From NCBI GenBank assembly GCA_029287875.1, contig JARFQH010000010.1, positions 1-17,023 on the forward strand: 17,023 nt of DNA, written 5' to 3'. Source of the stretch: Desulfobacteraceae bacterium. Lineage in GTDB: Bacteria > Desulfobacterota > Desulfobacteria > Desulfobacterales > SG8-13. Position 1 is the stretch's first letter; each line of letters begins with the position of its first letter. The notes under the pieces were generated by a model that did no database searches, was not told where the DNA came from, and worked only from the letters and a program-made list of their open reading frames with translations. Both the position numbers and the translations under genes were made by a program. Positions 7,422 to 14,582 of the stretch are shown here, piece after piece.

Positions 7422-8489
7422 GTGAAGTTGGAAGAAATACGGCGAAAGATCGACAAGATTGACCGGGAGCTCCTGGTGTTGCTTCAGGAGCGAATGGGGC
7501 TTGCGCTACGGTCTAAAAAGTTTAAAAAGACCATCAGCGACCCGCAACGGGAGGCCGATGTTCTGACGCGGGCCGAACGCCTGAACCTGGATCTGGTCGA
7601 ACGTTCTTTTGCGCGGCAACTGCTCAAAACCATTATCGACGAGAGCAAGCGGCTTCAGGAAGAGGACCGCAAGTTGGTGGCCTTTCAAGGAGAACATGGC
7701 GCTTATGGAGAAGTCGCCGCAAGACTGCTGGTTCCCGGCGGTGCCTTCATTCCCTGCCTCGAGTTCAACGACGTGTTCCGCGGGGTTGAAGACGGTTATC
7801 TGGACTTCGGCGTGGTGCCGGTCGAAAATTCCCTTGAGGGGGCCGTTACACAGGTCAACGATCTGTTGACGACCACGAATTTGAAAGTGATTGGCGAGGC
7901 CAAGATCATCGTGAAGCATTGTCTTCTGGCGACTGAAGCAGCAGATCACCGCCAGATCCGCATTGTTTATTCCCATCCCCAAGCGCTGGCGCAGTGCCGG
8001 AATTTCCTGATGAACAACAAACTCGAAGCCCGCCCCTTTTACGACACAGCCGGAGCGGCGAAGATGTTGGCCAGGGAAAATCCACGGGCCGCTGCCGCTA
8101 TCGCCAGCTCGCTCTGCGCCGAACTCTATGACCTCGAGATTATCGATGAAGGGATCGAGGACGGTCCCTCCAACACGACACGGTTTCTGCTGATGTCCAG
8201 GGAACCATATGAGCAGGGCGGCGATAAAACATCGATTATCTTTGCCACCCCTCACGAGGCCGGGCGGCTGTACGCGGTGCTGCGGCTTTTTGCCGAGTCA
8301 CAGATCAACCTGACCCGCATCGCTTCGATGCCGCTGCGGTCGGATCCGAGCAACTACTGTTTTTTTCTCGACTTCATCGGTTCGGGAAAAAATGAGAAAG
8401 TGCTCGAGGTTCTCAGGCAAATGGAGACCCTAACCATTTCCATGAAGGTTCTTGGCAGTTATCCGGCCGTCATGGATGTGTCGGCTTGA
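7422..8489 (+). CDS. pheA: Chorismate mutase / prephenate dehydratase (P-protein)
   Basis: A 355-residue bifunctional enzyme converting chorismate to prephenate and then phenylpyruvate on the way to phenylalanine. The AroQ mutase domain (1-85) keeps all the residues aligned to the E. coli active site: R7, R24, K35, D40, R43, E44 and Q79. The dehydratase domain (86-260) has GEHGAYGE, VPVENSLEG (133-141), YSHPQALAQC (183-192) and the TRF motif T253-R254-F255. The ACT domain (268-355) begins KTSIIF, but where Phe-regulated enzymes have ESRP it has ASMP (301-304), so feedback control may differ. The start is a GTG, fixed by GAGGTGA 5 bases upstream and by the conserved N-terminus. Confidence 0.95.
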   Translation: MKLEEIRRKIDKIDRELLVLLQERMGLALRSKKFKKTISDPQREADVLTRAERLNLDLVERSFARQLLKTIIDESKRLQEEDRKLVAFQGEHGAYGEVAARLLVPGGAFIPCLEFNDVFRGVEDGYLDFGVVPVENSLEGAVTQVNDLLTTTNLKVIGEAKIIVKHCLLATEAADHRQIRIVYSHPQALAQCRNFLMNNKLEARPFYDTAGAAKMLARENPRAAAAIASSLCAELYDLEIIDEGIEDGPSNTTRFLLMSREPYEQGGDKTSIIFATPHEAGRLYAVLRLFAESQINLTRIASMPLRSDPSNYCFFLDFIGSGKNEKVLEVLRQMETLTISMKVLGSYPAVMDVSA

Positions 8490-8575
8490 CGTTGAGAAAA
8501 AGGCCTCCTTTTATTAATTGTCGCGGGCTCTTTTAATCCCGCCGCCGCTATCGGTGAGAATTTACCCGGATCAGC

Positions 8576-9175
8576 ATGAAAACGTCTGCAAAGAAATCGC
8601 TGTGCATCAAAAAAGCGGTCAGATTGACGGATCTAAAGTGGCTCAACCTGTTTAACATCGAGGTCGTCGATTCCGTCGGGAAGGATCGAAAATGGCAGGT
8701 GGTTTCCCGCCGTAAGAAACCGAAATGCACCACGGGACGCTTCGACAATCCGGATGCGGTGGTGATTGTGCCGTTTCACACCGGTCGGGGCAAGATTGTC
8801 ATCACCCGCGAATACCGGGTGGCATTGGCCGGAGATGAATACGGGTTTCCAGCCGGTTTGGTGGACGACGGTGAAACAGTGGAAGCGGCGGCGCGGCGCG
8901 AGTTGCAGGAGGAGACCGGGTTGACGGCCACTCGGGTTCTCACCATCGGTCCGCCTGTTTACTCCTCGGCCGGTATGACCGATGAATCGGTTGTCATGGT
9001 CTATGTTGACTGTGACGGCGAACCGTCCGCGGCCGGTAACGAGGGCATCGAACAGATCGAGGTGATTATGGCCACTGCCGCGGAAGTCGGTCGGCTATGT
9101 GCAGATCCCGAGCTGAAATTCGATGCCAAGGCCTGGTTGGTACTCACGGCGTTTGCGAGGCACGGCCGTTTATGA
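8576..9175 (+). CDS. NUDIX hydrolase, ADP-ribose pyrophosphatase-like
   Basis: A 199-residue protein with an intact Nudix box at residues 94-116: Gly94, Glu100, then RREL-Q-EETGL, matching the GX5EX7REUXEEXGU pattern. Nudix enzymes cleave nucleoside diphosphates linked to another group, using the box glutamates to bind magnesium. The N-terminal region (NIEVVDSVGKDRKWQVVSRR) and VITREYRVAL before the box resemble the ADP-ribose/ADP-sugar pyrophosphatase branch, so ADP-ribose-type substrates are likely but not proven. The start has only a weak ribosome site. The gene follows pheA by 86 bases and converges with the leftward smr gene across palindromic element R2. Confidence 0.88.
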   Translation: MKTSAKKSLCIKKAVRLTDLKWLNLFNIEVVDSVGKDRKWQVVSRRKKPKCTTGRFDNPDAVVIVPFHTGRGKIVITREYRVALAGDEYGFPAGLVDDGETVEAAARRELQEETGLTATRVLTIGPPVYSSAGMTDESVVMVYVDCDGEPSAAGNEGIEQIEVIMATAAEVGRLCADPELKFDAKAWLVLTAFARHGRL

Positions 9176-9197
9176 ATGGCGAGCCGATTTAGGGTCA

Positions 9198-9342
9198 CGG
9201 TAAGAAATAATTCCACAAGATCGCGCCGGATTGGGGTTCGTCTACAAGGCACATCCAGCGGCGCATATCGAGATACGTGTCGGTGGATGTAACGCAGTAG
9301 ACGATCCAAAAGACAAGCGAGATGTGGAATTATTTCTTGCTG
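9198..9342. repeat. R2 long palindromic element, copy 1
   Basis: A 145-bp imperfect palindrome. The outer arms 9202-9217 (AAGAAATAATTCCACA) and 9323-9338 are perfect reverse complements over 16 bases, and four more pairs (two G-U) reach 9198/9342. Further in, CGTCTAC (9239-9245) pairs with GTAGACG (9297-9303). The inner arm 9251-9269 pairs with 9272-9290 as a 19-position stem with two mismatches and two G-U pairs, closed by a GA turn between TATC and GATA. An internal loop AAGGC (9246-9250) / AACGCA (9291-9296) separates the last two stems. It lies between convergent genes, and its right arm contains the last three codons and stop of the smr gene. A diverged partial copy lies at 16951-17023. 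Confidence 0.9.
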
Positions 9343-9617
9343 GGGCCCTTATATTGCAGTTCCACCAGAGTGGCGCCCCAACCACCGGCATCCGGTGGCG
9401 CGTCTTTAAACGTGGCGACCAGGGGATTGCGCTGCAATAGGGCGTGCACTCTTTTTTTCAGTGTCCCGCTACCTTTCCCGTGTATCAGCCGCACCGAGAA
9501 GATGCCGGCTTTGAGACATTCGTCGAAATAGTCTTCCAGCAGTTCCGGCAGGTCCCGCGGGGAAAACGTGTGCAGATCCAGGACATCTTCGATAGGTAGT
9601 CTTACAGGTTCCATCAT
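9330..9617 (-). CDS. Small Smr-domain protein
   Basis: A 95-residue protein consisting almost only of a Smr domain, the MutS2 C-terminal type found in nucleic-acid nicking endonucleases. Visible signatures are LDLHTF at 13-18 (the DLH motif) and the HGKGSG loop at 46-51, followed by LKKRVHALL. Stand-alone Smr proteins can nick DNA or cleave RNA, for example in ribosome rescue; its substrate here is unknown. It diverges from plsY with a 62-base gap. The start could be M1 or M2, and no strong ribosome site is visible. Its last residues, SKK and the TAA stop, lie within the outer arm of palindrome R2, so the present C-terminus may have been set by insertion of that element. Confidence 0.88.
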   Translation of the reverse strand: MMEPVRLPIEDVLDLHTFSPRDLPELLEDYFDECLKAGIFSVRLIHGKGSGTLKKRVHALLQRNPLVATFKDAPPDAGGWGATLVELQYKGPSKK

Positions 9618-9679
9618 ATTCTGAAAAAGTTACCGTTCCCAGACGGACCAACCGGCAAATTCGCGGATGGGCATGAGCC

Positions 9680-10315
9680 ATGTTACACCCCACGTCGACA
9701 GTCCTGATCGGCCTTCCGATACTGGCTTACCTGCTTGGATCGGTGCCGTGGGGGCTGGTTCTGACCCGAATGTTCACATCGGTCGACATCCGCCGGCAGG
9801 GCAGCGGGAACATCGGGGCGACCAATGTGCGGCGCTTGGCCGGTACGCCGCTGGGGCTTTTGACCCTGTCCGGCGATCTGCTCAAAGGCGCTGTCCCGGT
9901 GTACCTGGCCGCAAACGTTACCGGACTCGATCCGATTCAGCAAGCGCTTTTCGTTTCCGTTGCGGCCCTGGCCGCATTTGCCGGACACCTTTTTCCGCTT
10001 TACCTCAAGTTGAAGGGTGGCGGTAAGGGGGTTGCAACGGCTGCGGGCTGTTTCCTTGTGATCTCACCGATGTCAGTTTCAGCTGCCCTGATCGCTTTTC
10101 TCCTGATCCTCGGTTGGTCAAAGCGGGTATCGGCCGGCTCTCTATCCGCTGCGGCCGTCTTGCCGGCTGCGGTCTGGTGGAGTCTGCGCTCGCCTGTTTA
10201 TTGCGGCTGTGCCGTGCTGATGGCTGCACTGATCGTACTGCGTCACAAGGACAACATCCACAGGCTGTTGACGGGCAGCGAGCCGGTTTTCAGCAGAAAA
10301 AGCGACCGCCGTTGA
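9680..10315 (+). CDS. plsY: Acyl-phosphate:glycerol-3-phosphate acyltransferase PlsY
   Basis: A 211-residue integral membrane enzyme making lysophosphatidate from acyl phosphate and glycerol-3-phosphate, the first step of phospholipid synthesis in most bacteria. The three PlsY motifs are present: GSVPWG followed by GSGNIGATN (41-49), KGGGKGVAT (112-120), and HKDNIHRLLTG near the end (about 189-199). H103 also lies in the expected AGHLFP segment. Hydrophobic stretches suit five transmembrane helices. The ATG at 9680 gives the standard family N-terminus. It runs toward the ispH fusion gene; the 87-base convergent gap contains a CAACTAGTTG palindrome but no clear terminator. Confidence 0.95.
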   Translation: MLHPTSTVLIGLPILAYLLGSVPWGLVLTRMFTSVDIRRQGSGNIGATNVRRLAGTPLGLLTLSGDLLKGAVPVYLAANVTGLDPIQQALFVSVAALAAFAGHLFPLYLKLKGGGKGVATAAGCFLVISPMSVSAALIAFLLILGWSKRVSAGSLSAAAVLPAAVWWSLRSPVYCGCAVLMAALIVLRHKDNIHRLLTGSEPVFSRKSDRR

Positions 10316-10402
10316 CGCATTCGCAGTGGCGGCCCATCGAACTTTTCGCGTTGGTTCTCAGCCGTGATCCTTCTTTGCCTATCCACAACTAGTTGATGGA
10401 CA

Positions 10403-12142
10403 CTATCCGACGGATGTCCAGACCAGGGTAATGATACCGGCAATGATGAAGTTCGTTTCCAGTAAAAATTCCAGCCGGATGCCCGGGATCATGACGCCGC
10501 GTTCGTAGGCCAGAAGCACCCCGGCGATGAACAGCGGGCAGGCACAGAGGGCGTAGCCCAGGCCGGGGACGAGACCTGCAAGAGCGGCGACCGGCAGAAC
10601 GGCCAGTAGAATCAACAGAATTGATTTCAGCAATCTCAGGGATCGTTTCTCGCCCAACAGAATCGGAATTGTTTCCTTGCCCACGATGCGGTCCCCCTGC
10701 ATATCCAGGGTATCGAAAAATGCGGTCCGGACGAACACCAGGCCGGTCGACCACAGGAAGACGAGAACCATTTCCAGATTCGGCAGGTTTGAATTGAACA
10801 GAGAGGGAAGAAGCGACGTCACCACACCCCAGGCCGCTGCAATCAGAAGAGTTTTGGATCCGGGCACATCCCGCAACCGGCGGTAATGGTCTGCGGTCAG
10901 TGCCTGCGGTATGATCTGCAAATTGTAAGTGAGACCGAGAAGGCTCATCAGCAGCAGGATCAGAAAAGGCTGAATCCCCAGCGTATACGCCAACAGCAGA
11001 CCGGCCCCGCCGGCGGCAACGGCCAGTAGAGAGAGAAAAAACCTGTACCGGACATAGAACGATGCGCGGTCTGGATCGTTGTACTGATCGGATTGCCGAC
11101 CGGTCAAATGATTGAGAATGTGCATGGACTGCACATATAGTACGGCGATAGCGACGAAGGGCAGGGCGGGCCGGATCCCGAGCAACCGGGTGCAGGCATA
11201 ACACAGACACCCCGCTCCGACGGAAACATATACATTGGTGAGGAGCAGCGTGCGTTGCAGGACAAAGAGACCCCGTCGCCATCCTCGGGCCCGTTTATAT
11301 CGCAGGGCTTCCAACGCCTTGTATACGCGCTTGATGATCCAGTTGGGCGTCGACGCCCCGGCGGTGATCCCGATCAACTGCAAGGCATTGAGCTCCTTGA
11401 GGTCCAGAGTGCCGAGGTCCTCTTCAGTTTCGACGTGGTAAGTGGGTTTGCCCGATGATCCGGCAATTTCAGCCAGTCTTTGGGTGTTGCCGCTGTTACG
11501 CCCCCCGACGACGATGATCGCATCGACTTCCGTGGACAGACGCTTGACCTCATCCTGGCGGCGCTCGGTCGAATCGCAGATTGTATCGAATATCTTATAT
11601 GCCGGATGTTTCTCGCGGACCCAATTTTTTACGGTCTCGAAAAACTGGATATTCTGTGTGGTTTGGGCAACAACGATGGCCTGGTTGAATTGCGGCAGCG
11701 AATCCAGTTCTTCGAAACTCCCGACGACGTGGCCGTTTTGACCGGCATACCCCAGCAGACCGGTTACCTCGGGATGGTCCTTGTCGCCGATGATGATCGC
11801 TGCATATCCCTTTTTGGCATGTCTGCTGATGATGCTCTGGACCTTGATCACCCTTGGGCAGGTGGCATCGATGACGGAGAAGCCGGCTTTTTTCAGCTGT
11901 AGCTTGGTCTTGGGCGGAACGCCGTGCGCTCGGATCAGGACGGTGCCGGTGCCGCGGTCGGGAATCTCAGTCAAAATCGAGATACCCTTGCCTTGGAGCA
12001 AATCGAGGACCTGGGCGTTGTGGATCAGGGGGCCGAAAGTGTAAATGGGACCCTGCTGGTCACCGGAGGTATCCATGACCATTTCGACGGCGCGGCGAAC
12101 CCCCATACAAAAACCGGCGGTCTTTGCGATCAAGATCTTCAT
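10403..12142 (-). CDS. ispH: IspH fused to a UbiA-family membrane prenyltransferase domain
   Basis: A single uninterrupted 579-residue frame. Residues 1-283 are a full IspH, which reduces HMBPP to IPP and DMAPP in the MEP pathway. Its cluster cysteines are C12, C95 and C189, and active-site H41, H73, H123, E125, T161/T162, N216 and S264 all appear. After a basic linker (282-290, RYKRARGWR) come about nine membrane helices to the end. This half is UbiA-like: RLRDVPGSKTLL at 422-433 and the second Asp motif DTLDMQGD at 477-484, followed by GKETIP. The first Asp motif, usually NDxxDxxxD, reads N344-H-L-T-G-R-Q-S-D352, so two of its three Asp residues are missing. IspH normally ends near residue 310, so this is a real C-terminal fusion. 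It lies 18 bases after the DUF3842 gene. Confidence 0.9.
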   Translation of the reverse strand: MKILIAKTAGFCMGVRRAVEMVMDTSGDQQGPIYTFGPLIHNAQVLDLLQGKGISILTEIPDRGTGTVLIRAHGVPPKTKLQLKKAGFSVIDATCPRVIKVQSIISRHAKKGYAAIIIGDKDHPEVTGLLGYAGQNGHVVGSFEELDSLPQFNQAIVVAQTTQNIQFFETVKNWVREKHPAYKIFDTICDSTERRQDEVKRLSTEVDAIIVVGGRNSGNTQRLAEIAGSSGKPTYHVETEEDLGTLDLKELNALQLIGITAGASTPNWIIKRVYKALEALRYKRARGWRRGLFVLQRTLLLTNVYVSVGAGCLCYACTRLLGIRPALPFVAIAVLYVQSMHILNHLTGRQSDQYNDPDRASFYVRYRFFLSLLAVAAGGAGLLLAYTLGIQPFLILLLMSLLGLTYNLQIIPQALTADHYRRLRDVPGSKTLLIAAAWGVVTSLLPSLFNSNLPNLEMVLVFLWSTGLVFVRTAFFDTLDMQGDRIVGKETIPILLGEKRSLRLLKSILLILLAVLPVAALAGLVPGLGYALCACPLFIAGVLLAYERGVMIPGIRLEFLLETNFIIAGIITLVWTSVG

Positions 12143-12160
12143 CGAGTTGGTGATATCCGA

Positions 12161-12577
12161 TCAGGTGATAAAATCGTGCAGGTACATACTGATCAACTCT
12201 TCGATCAGGTGCGGCATTGGCAGGCGGGCGACACCGACGATGGTCACGTTTTCCTGGGTCAGCGGCAGCAAGAATTTAGCGGCCGGACTTCCGGCTACCC
12301 CCTCTGCGATACCGGGCGTGACCTCTCCCATCATCGCATGGGCGATAATGATGCCAAGAGGACCGAGAATAACGTCGACACTTTTAGTGGTCTGTACGAT
12401 TGCGTTTTCTCCGGAAGCGCCACGATTGGCCCCGGCTTTTAACATTTGGGCGGTGGCGATCGCATTGGTGCCGAGGGCGACGACGTCTACAGTTTCACCA
12501 TACAAATCCTTTATTTTCTTAATAATCGCGCTTCCGATACCACCGCCCTGTCCATCAATGACACCTATTTTCTTCAT
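12161..12577 (-). CDS. DUF3842 family protein
   Basis: A 138-residue protein of the DUF3842 family, of unknown function. It opens with a Rossmann-like glycine-rich strand-loop-helix (KKIGVIDGQGGGIGSAI, residues 2-18), which suggests nucleotide or dinucleotide binding. This is followed by a second alpha/beta unit (VDVVALGTNAIATAQMLKAGA) and GPLGIIIAHAMMGEVTP in the middle. The start is well supported by GGAG 7 bases before the ATG. It is the first gene of a leftward pair with the ispH fusion (18-base gap), so a link to isoprenoid or redox metabolism is possible but is only a context inference. Confidence 0.85.
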   Translation of the reverse strand: MKKIGVIDGQGGGIGSAIIKKIKDLYGETVDVVALGTNAIATAQMLKAGANRGASGENAIVQTTKSVDVILGPLGIIIAHAMMGEVTPGIAEGVAGSPAAKFLLPLTQENVTIVGVARLPMPHLIEELISMYLHDFIT

Positions 12578-12682
12578 TCATCGCTCCGGGTTTAGAGACC
12601 GTTGGCGGCGAGTTTCAGCCTCAATTCGAAACCGGTTATCCGGGCGGAGATGCCCACCTTATTTTCGTCCTAAAGCAGTTGT

Positions 12683-12718
12683 GTCTGTTGAGTCGGTTAG
12701 GTCAGTTTTGTCAGTTAA
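12683..12718. repeat. Degenerate 9-bp tandem repeat
   Basis: Four consecutive 9-base units: GTCTGTTGA, GTCGGTTAG, GTCAGTTTT, GTCAGTTAA. They share GTCNGTT and diverge at the last two positions. They lie in the 299-base gap between the DUF3842 gene and the YacP-like gene, where I see no open reading frame worth calling. The remainder of that gap holds AT-rich dyads (GTTAA...TTAAC at about 12714-12748) and the short repeat listed next. Confidence 0.7.
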
Positions 12719-12793
12719 AAAATATCATCGATTTTATCGACTTAACGCTCATAGCCCTTAAGCCACCACTTGTTCCGGGATCCTGAGTATCGA

Positions 12794-12812
12794 GTTTCAA
12801 GTTTCAAATTTC
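12794..12812. repeat. Short GTTTCAA tandem repeat
   Basis: GTTTCAA occurs twice in a row (12794-12800 and 12801-12807), followed by a partial third unit (ATTTC). It shares the gap with the 9-bp repeat 75 bases away. Two and a half units are little evidence on their own. It is recorded because two unrelated short repeats sit in one gap. Confidence 0.45.
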
Positions 12813-12876
12813 TTTTTACGGGTCTAATTCTATTTTCGTGCTAATGATCAAAGGATTCAATCGCGCTTTTCTGCGG

Positions 12877-13401
12877 TTAGAGTTTACCGATCCGCTTCCG
12901 GTTGCGGCGCCGGTTTTTGGGTGCCCGTCGCCGAGGCCCTTTTTTTTGGGTGGAAAAAGTTCGAATGTCGACGTCGTCGTCCTCTCGAGAACTACCGCTG
13001 CCGTCGGCCCCGGCCATGAAAAGCTTTTGCTCGAATTCTGCGGTACTGATCGTCGCGGCATGACAGGCTGCGGCAGCCGTAACGATTTCCCGGTCGGAGC
13101 TGACGATCAGCGCTTTCTCCCGGTCGTGGGCCGCCATGCGCTTGATCACGTCATCGGCCGTCTCCCCGGCACGCGAGAACCTCACCGTGATTCCCTTAAC
13201 ACGATCGTGCGACTGGGAATAAACGGGTACGTCGGAACCGTCGAAGACAACCGTGATCTTGTGATGTTTGACTTTCTTATAGGCGGCCAGCATTTCCACC
13301 AGGGCCTCTCGGCCGAGTTGGAGATCCTGGCGATCCAGCACATTGAGCGCGGCCGAGTTGCGTATGAGATTGTACCCGTCGACAATTATGTGCAGTGCCA
13401 T
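12877..13401 (-). CDS. NYN-domain RNA-binding/endonuclease protein, YacP-like
   Basis: A 174-residue protein of the YacP/Rae1 NYN (PIN-like) family, with VDGYN at 7-11, FDGSD at 53-57, GETADD at 79-84 and SSDRE at 101-105. These acidic residues form the metal site of the PIN-like fold. B. subtilis Rae1 is a ribosome-associated mRNA endonuclease, so an RNA-decay role is plausible here. The tail (157-174) is strongly basic, with runs of Arg and Lys, and could contact RNA. The start gives the conserved MALHIIVDGYN opening, with only a weak ribosome site. It lies between two repeat-bearing gaps and is probably transcribed on its own. Confidence 0.88.
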   Translation of the reverse strand: MALHIIVDGYNLIRNSAALNVLDRQDLQLGREALVEMLAAYKKVKHHKITVVFDGSDVPVYSQSHDRVKGITVRFSRAGETADDVIKRMAAHDREKALIVSSDREIVTAAAACHAATISTAEFEQKLFMAGADGSGSSREDDDVDIRTFSTQKKGPRRRAPKNRRRNRKRIGKL

Positions 13402-13514
13402 CGTATAGCTCTGTTAAAAAATTTATCAAGACCCGGATAAACCCGACTGCACCTTTGACCTGTCGGGTTCTGAGTACGGTAACCCCTAGCCGCCGGTTTT
13501 CCGCAAGATATAGG

Positions 13515-13608
13515 CTTTAAGATAAAGTTTTTGGCAAGGTCAGAGGGAGGAGGCTGTATTGTGATACGCCGACGACCGATAACGCAGTCCAAAACCTTTA
13601 TATTAATG
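13515..13608. repeat. R1 structured palindromic repeat, copy B
   Basis: The second 94-bp copy of R1, colinear with copy A. Its left arm 13515-13534 (CTTTAAGATAAAGTTTTTGG) pairs with 13589-13608 at 17 of 20 positions. Relative to copy A, the pair C5642-G5713 has become A13526-T13597, and C5656-G5695 has become T13540-A13579. Both changes preserve pairing. The internal loop strings CAAGG and TAACGCAGT are identical to copy A. The centre is a hairpin built on GTAT/ATAC (13556-13559 with 13564-13567). It lies in the 260-base gap between parB and the YacP-like gene, both leftward; the rest of that gap shows nothing I can name. Confidence 0.88.
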
Positions 13609-13661
13609 CATAGAGCTGGTGCGCGGTATCGATTGCGTTACCGGAGGAAGCAACGCCACCA

Positions 13662-14558
13662 TCATCCCTTCAGTTGACGGAGCAATCGGTCAAGATCGTC
13701 ATCGCTGTAAAATTGGATTTCGAGCTTGCCGACTTTACCGCGGCGTTTTATGTTAACCTTAGTACCAAAGTGACGCGAAAGATCGGCCGTGACATCGGAA
13801 AAATACACGTCTTCGGAGGAAGAGGGCGGCGACCGGCGCGGTGTCCTTTCGACTCTGAGCTGCCGCACGAGGCTTTCGGTTTCACGAACCGAGAGTCCCC
13901 TCGACACCACCTTGCGCCAGATATCGATCTGAGCGGCTTTATTGTCGACGCCCAGCAGGGCTCGGGCATGGCCCATACTCAGAGAGTCGTCGATGATGCT
14001 GTCTTTGATTTGTTGCGGCAGATTTCTGAGACGTAAAAAATTGGCCACCGCGGAGCGACTTTTGCCGACCCGTTCGGCTGCCTGGTCCTGGGTCAGTTTG
14101 AATTCCGTTATCAAGCGGTGGTAAGCTTCGGCCTCTTCAATTGGGTTGAAGTCTTCGCGTTGAATGTTTTCGACGATCGACATTTCCAGCAGCTCGGCGT
14201 CGGAGACATCCCTATAAACAACCGGAACCTTTGTCAAACCGACTTTTCGGGCGGCCCGCAGGCGCCGCTCTCCGGCCACGAGCTCGTAACCATGGTCTAT
14301 CCGGCGCACCAGCAGAGGCTGAATGATGCCCTGCGCCTTGATCGAGTTGCCGAGTTCCTCGAGGTCATTGTCGGAAAAATGCTGACGCGGTTGGTAGCGG
14401 TTCGGCCGGATCAGGTCGACGTCGCAAAGAAAATATTCCCGCGGGTTGTCCTGTTCCGGTTCGAAATCGGGAATCAGTGCATCCAGGCCGCGGCCAAGGG
14501 CCAGTTTCTTGCGTTTTTTAGGGTCGGCATTGTTTCTGATTGTGTTTTCTCTGGGCAT
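13662..14558 (-). CDS. parB: Chromosome partitioning protein ParB
   Basis: A 298-residue ParB/Spo0J. It binds parS sites, loads as a CTP-dependent clamp and drives origin segregation together with ParA. The N-terminal KKLALGRGLDALIPD (17-31) is the typical ParA-contact segment. The CTP/nuclease-like domain has GERRLRA (96-102) and ENIQRED (130-136). The helix-turn-helix region lies around 155-181 (LTQDQAAERVGKS), and the C-terminal dimer domain ends DDLDRLLRQLKG. It starts 24 bases after the parA stop, so the two form one unit. A full-length parS site was not found in this window. Repeat R1 copy B begins about 50 bases beyond its stop. Confidence 0.95.
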   Translation of the reverse strand: MPRENTIRNNADPKKRKKLALGRGLDALIPDFEPEQDNPREYFLCDVDLIRPNRYQPRQHFSDNDLEELGNSIKAQGIIQPLLVRRIDHGYELVAGERRLRAARKVGLTKVPVVYRDVSDAELLEMSIVENIQREDFNPIEEAEAYHRLITEFKLTQDQAAERVGKSRSAVANFLRLRNLPQQIKDSIIDDSLSMGHARALLGVDNKAAQIDIWRKVVSRGLSVRETESLVRQLRVERTPRRSPPSSSEDVYFSDVTADLSRHFGTKVNIKRRGKVGKLEIQFYSDDDLDRLLRQLKG

Positions 14559-14582
14559 TTCTGGTCGTCATTCCTGATAGGT

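Noticed and set aside
8498..8542. AAAAGG-CCT-CCTTTT and GCGGG...CCCGC hairpins after pheA
   Set aside because: The first stem is weak and mostly A-T. The second has a 10-base loop and no following T-run. Neither is a convincing terminator.
9231..9440. Rightward open frame of 69 codons across R2 and the smr 3' end
   Set aside because: Its sequence is explained by the palindrome and by antisense smr codons. If annotated elsewhere as a hypothetical protein it would most likely be a repeat-derived artefact.
10389..11282. Long leftward open frame of 297 codons overlapping the UbiA half of the ispH fusion
   Set aside because: It is rich in Arg, Ser, Pro and Cys with no recognisable motif, and it runs out of frame inside a gene whose product is clearly recognisable. 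It is a GC-driven shadow.
13402..13429. TTGATA-16-TATACG on the minus strand before the YacP-like gene
   Set aside because: The -10 would touch the start codon, placing the transcript start inside the gene, and no later start codon fits the family.
5631..13608. Possible CRISPR or integron-type array from the repeated sequences
   Set aside because: The repeat copies are thousands of bases apart with ordinary genes between them. There are no regular spacers, no cas genes and no integrase.
13878..13890. GGTTTCACGAACC inside parB, resembling half of a parS site
   Set aside because: The left half fits the TGTTTCACGTGAAACA consensus but the right half does not, and it is part of the conserved ParB coding sequence.
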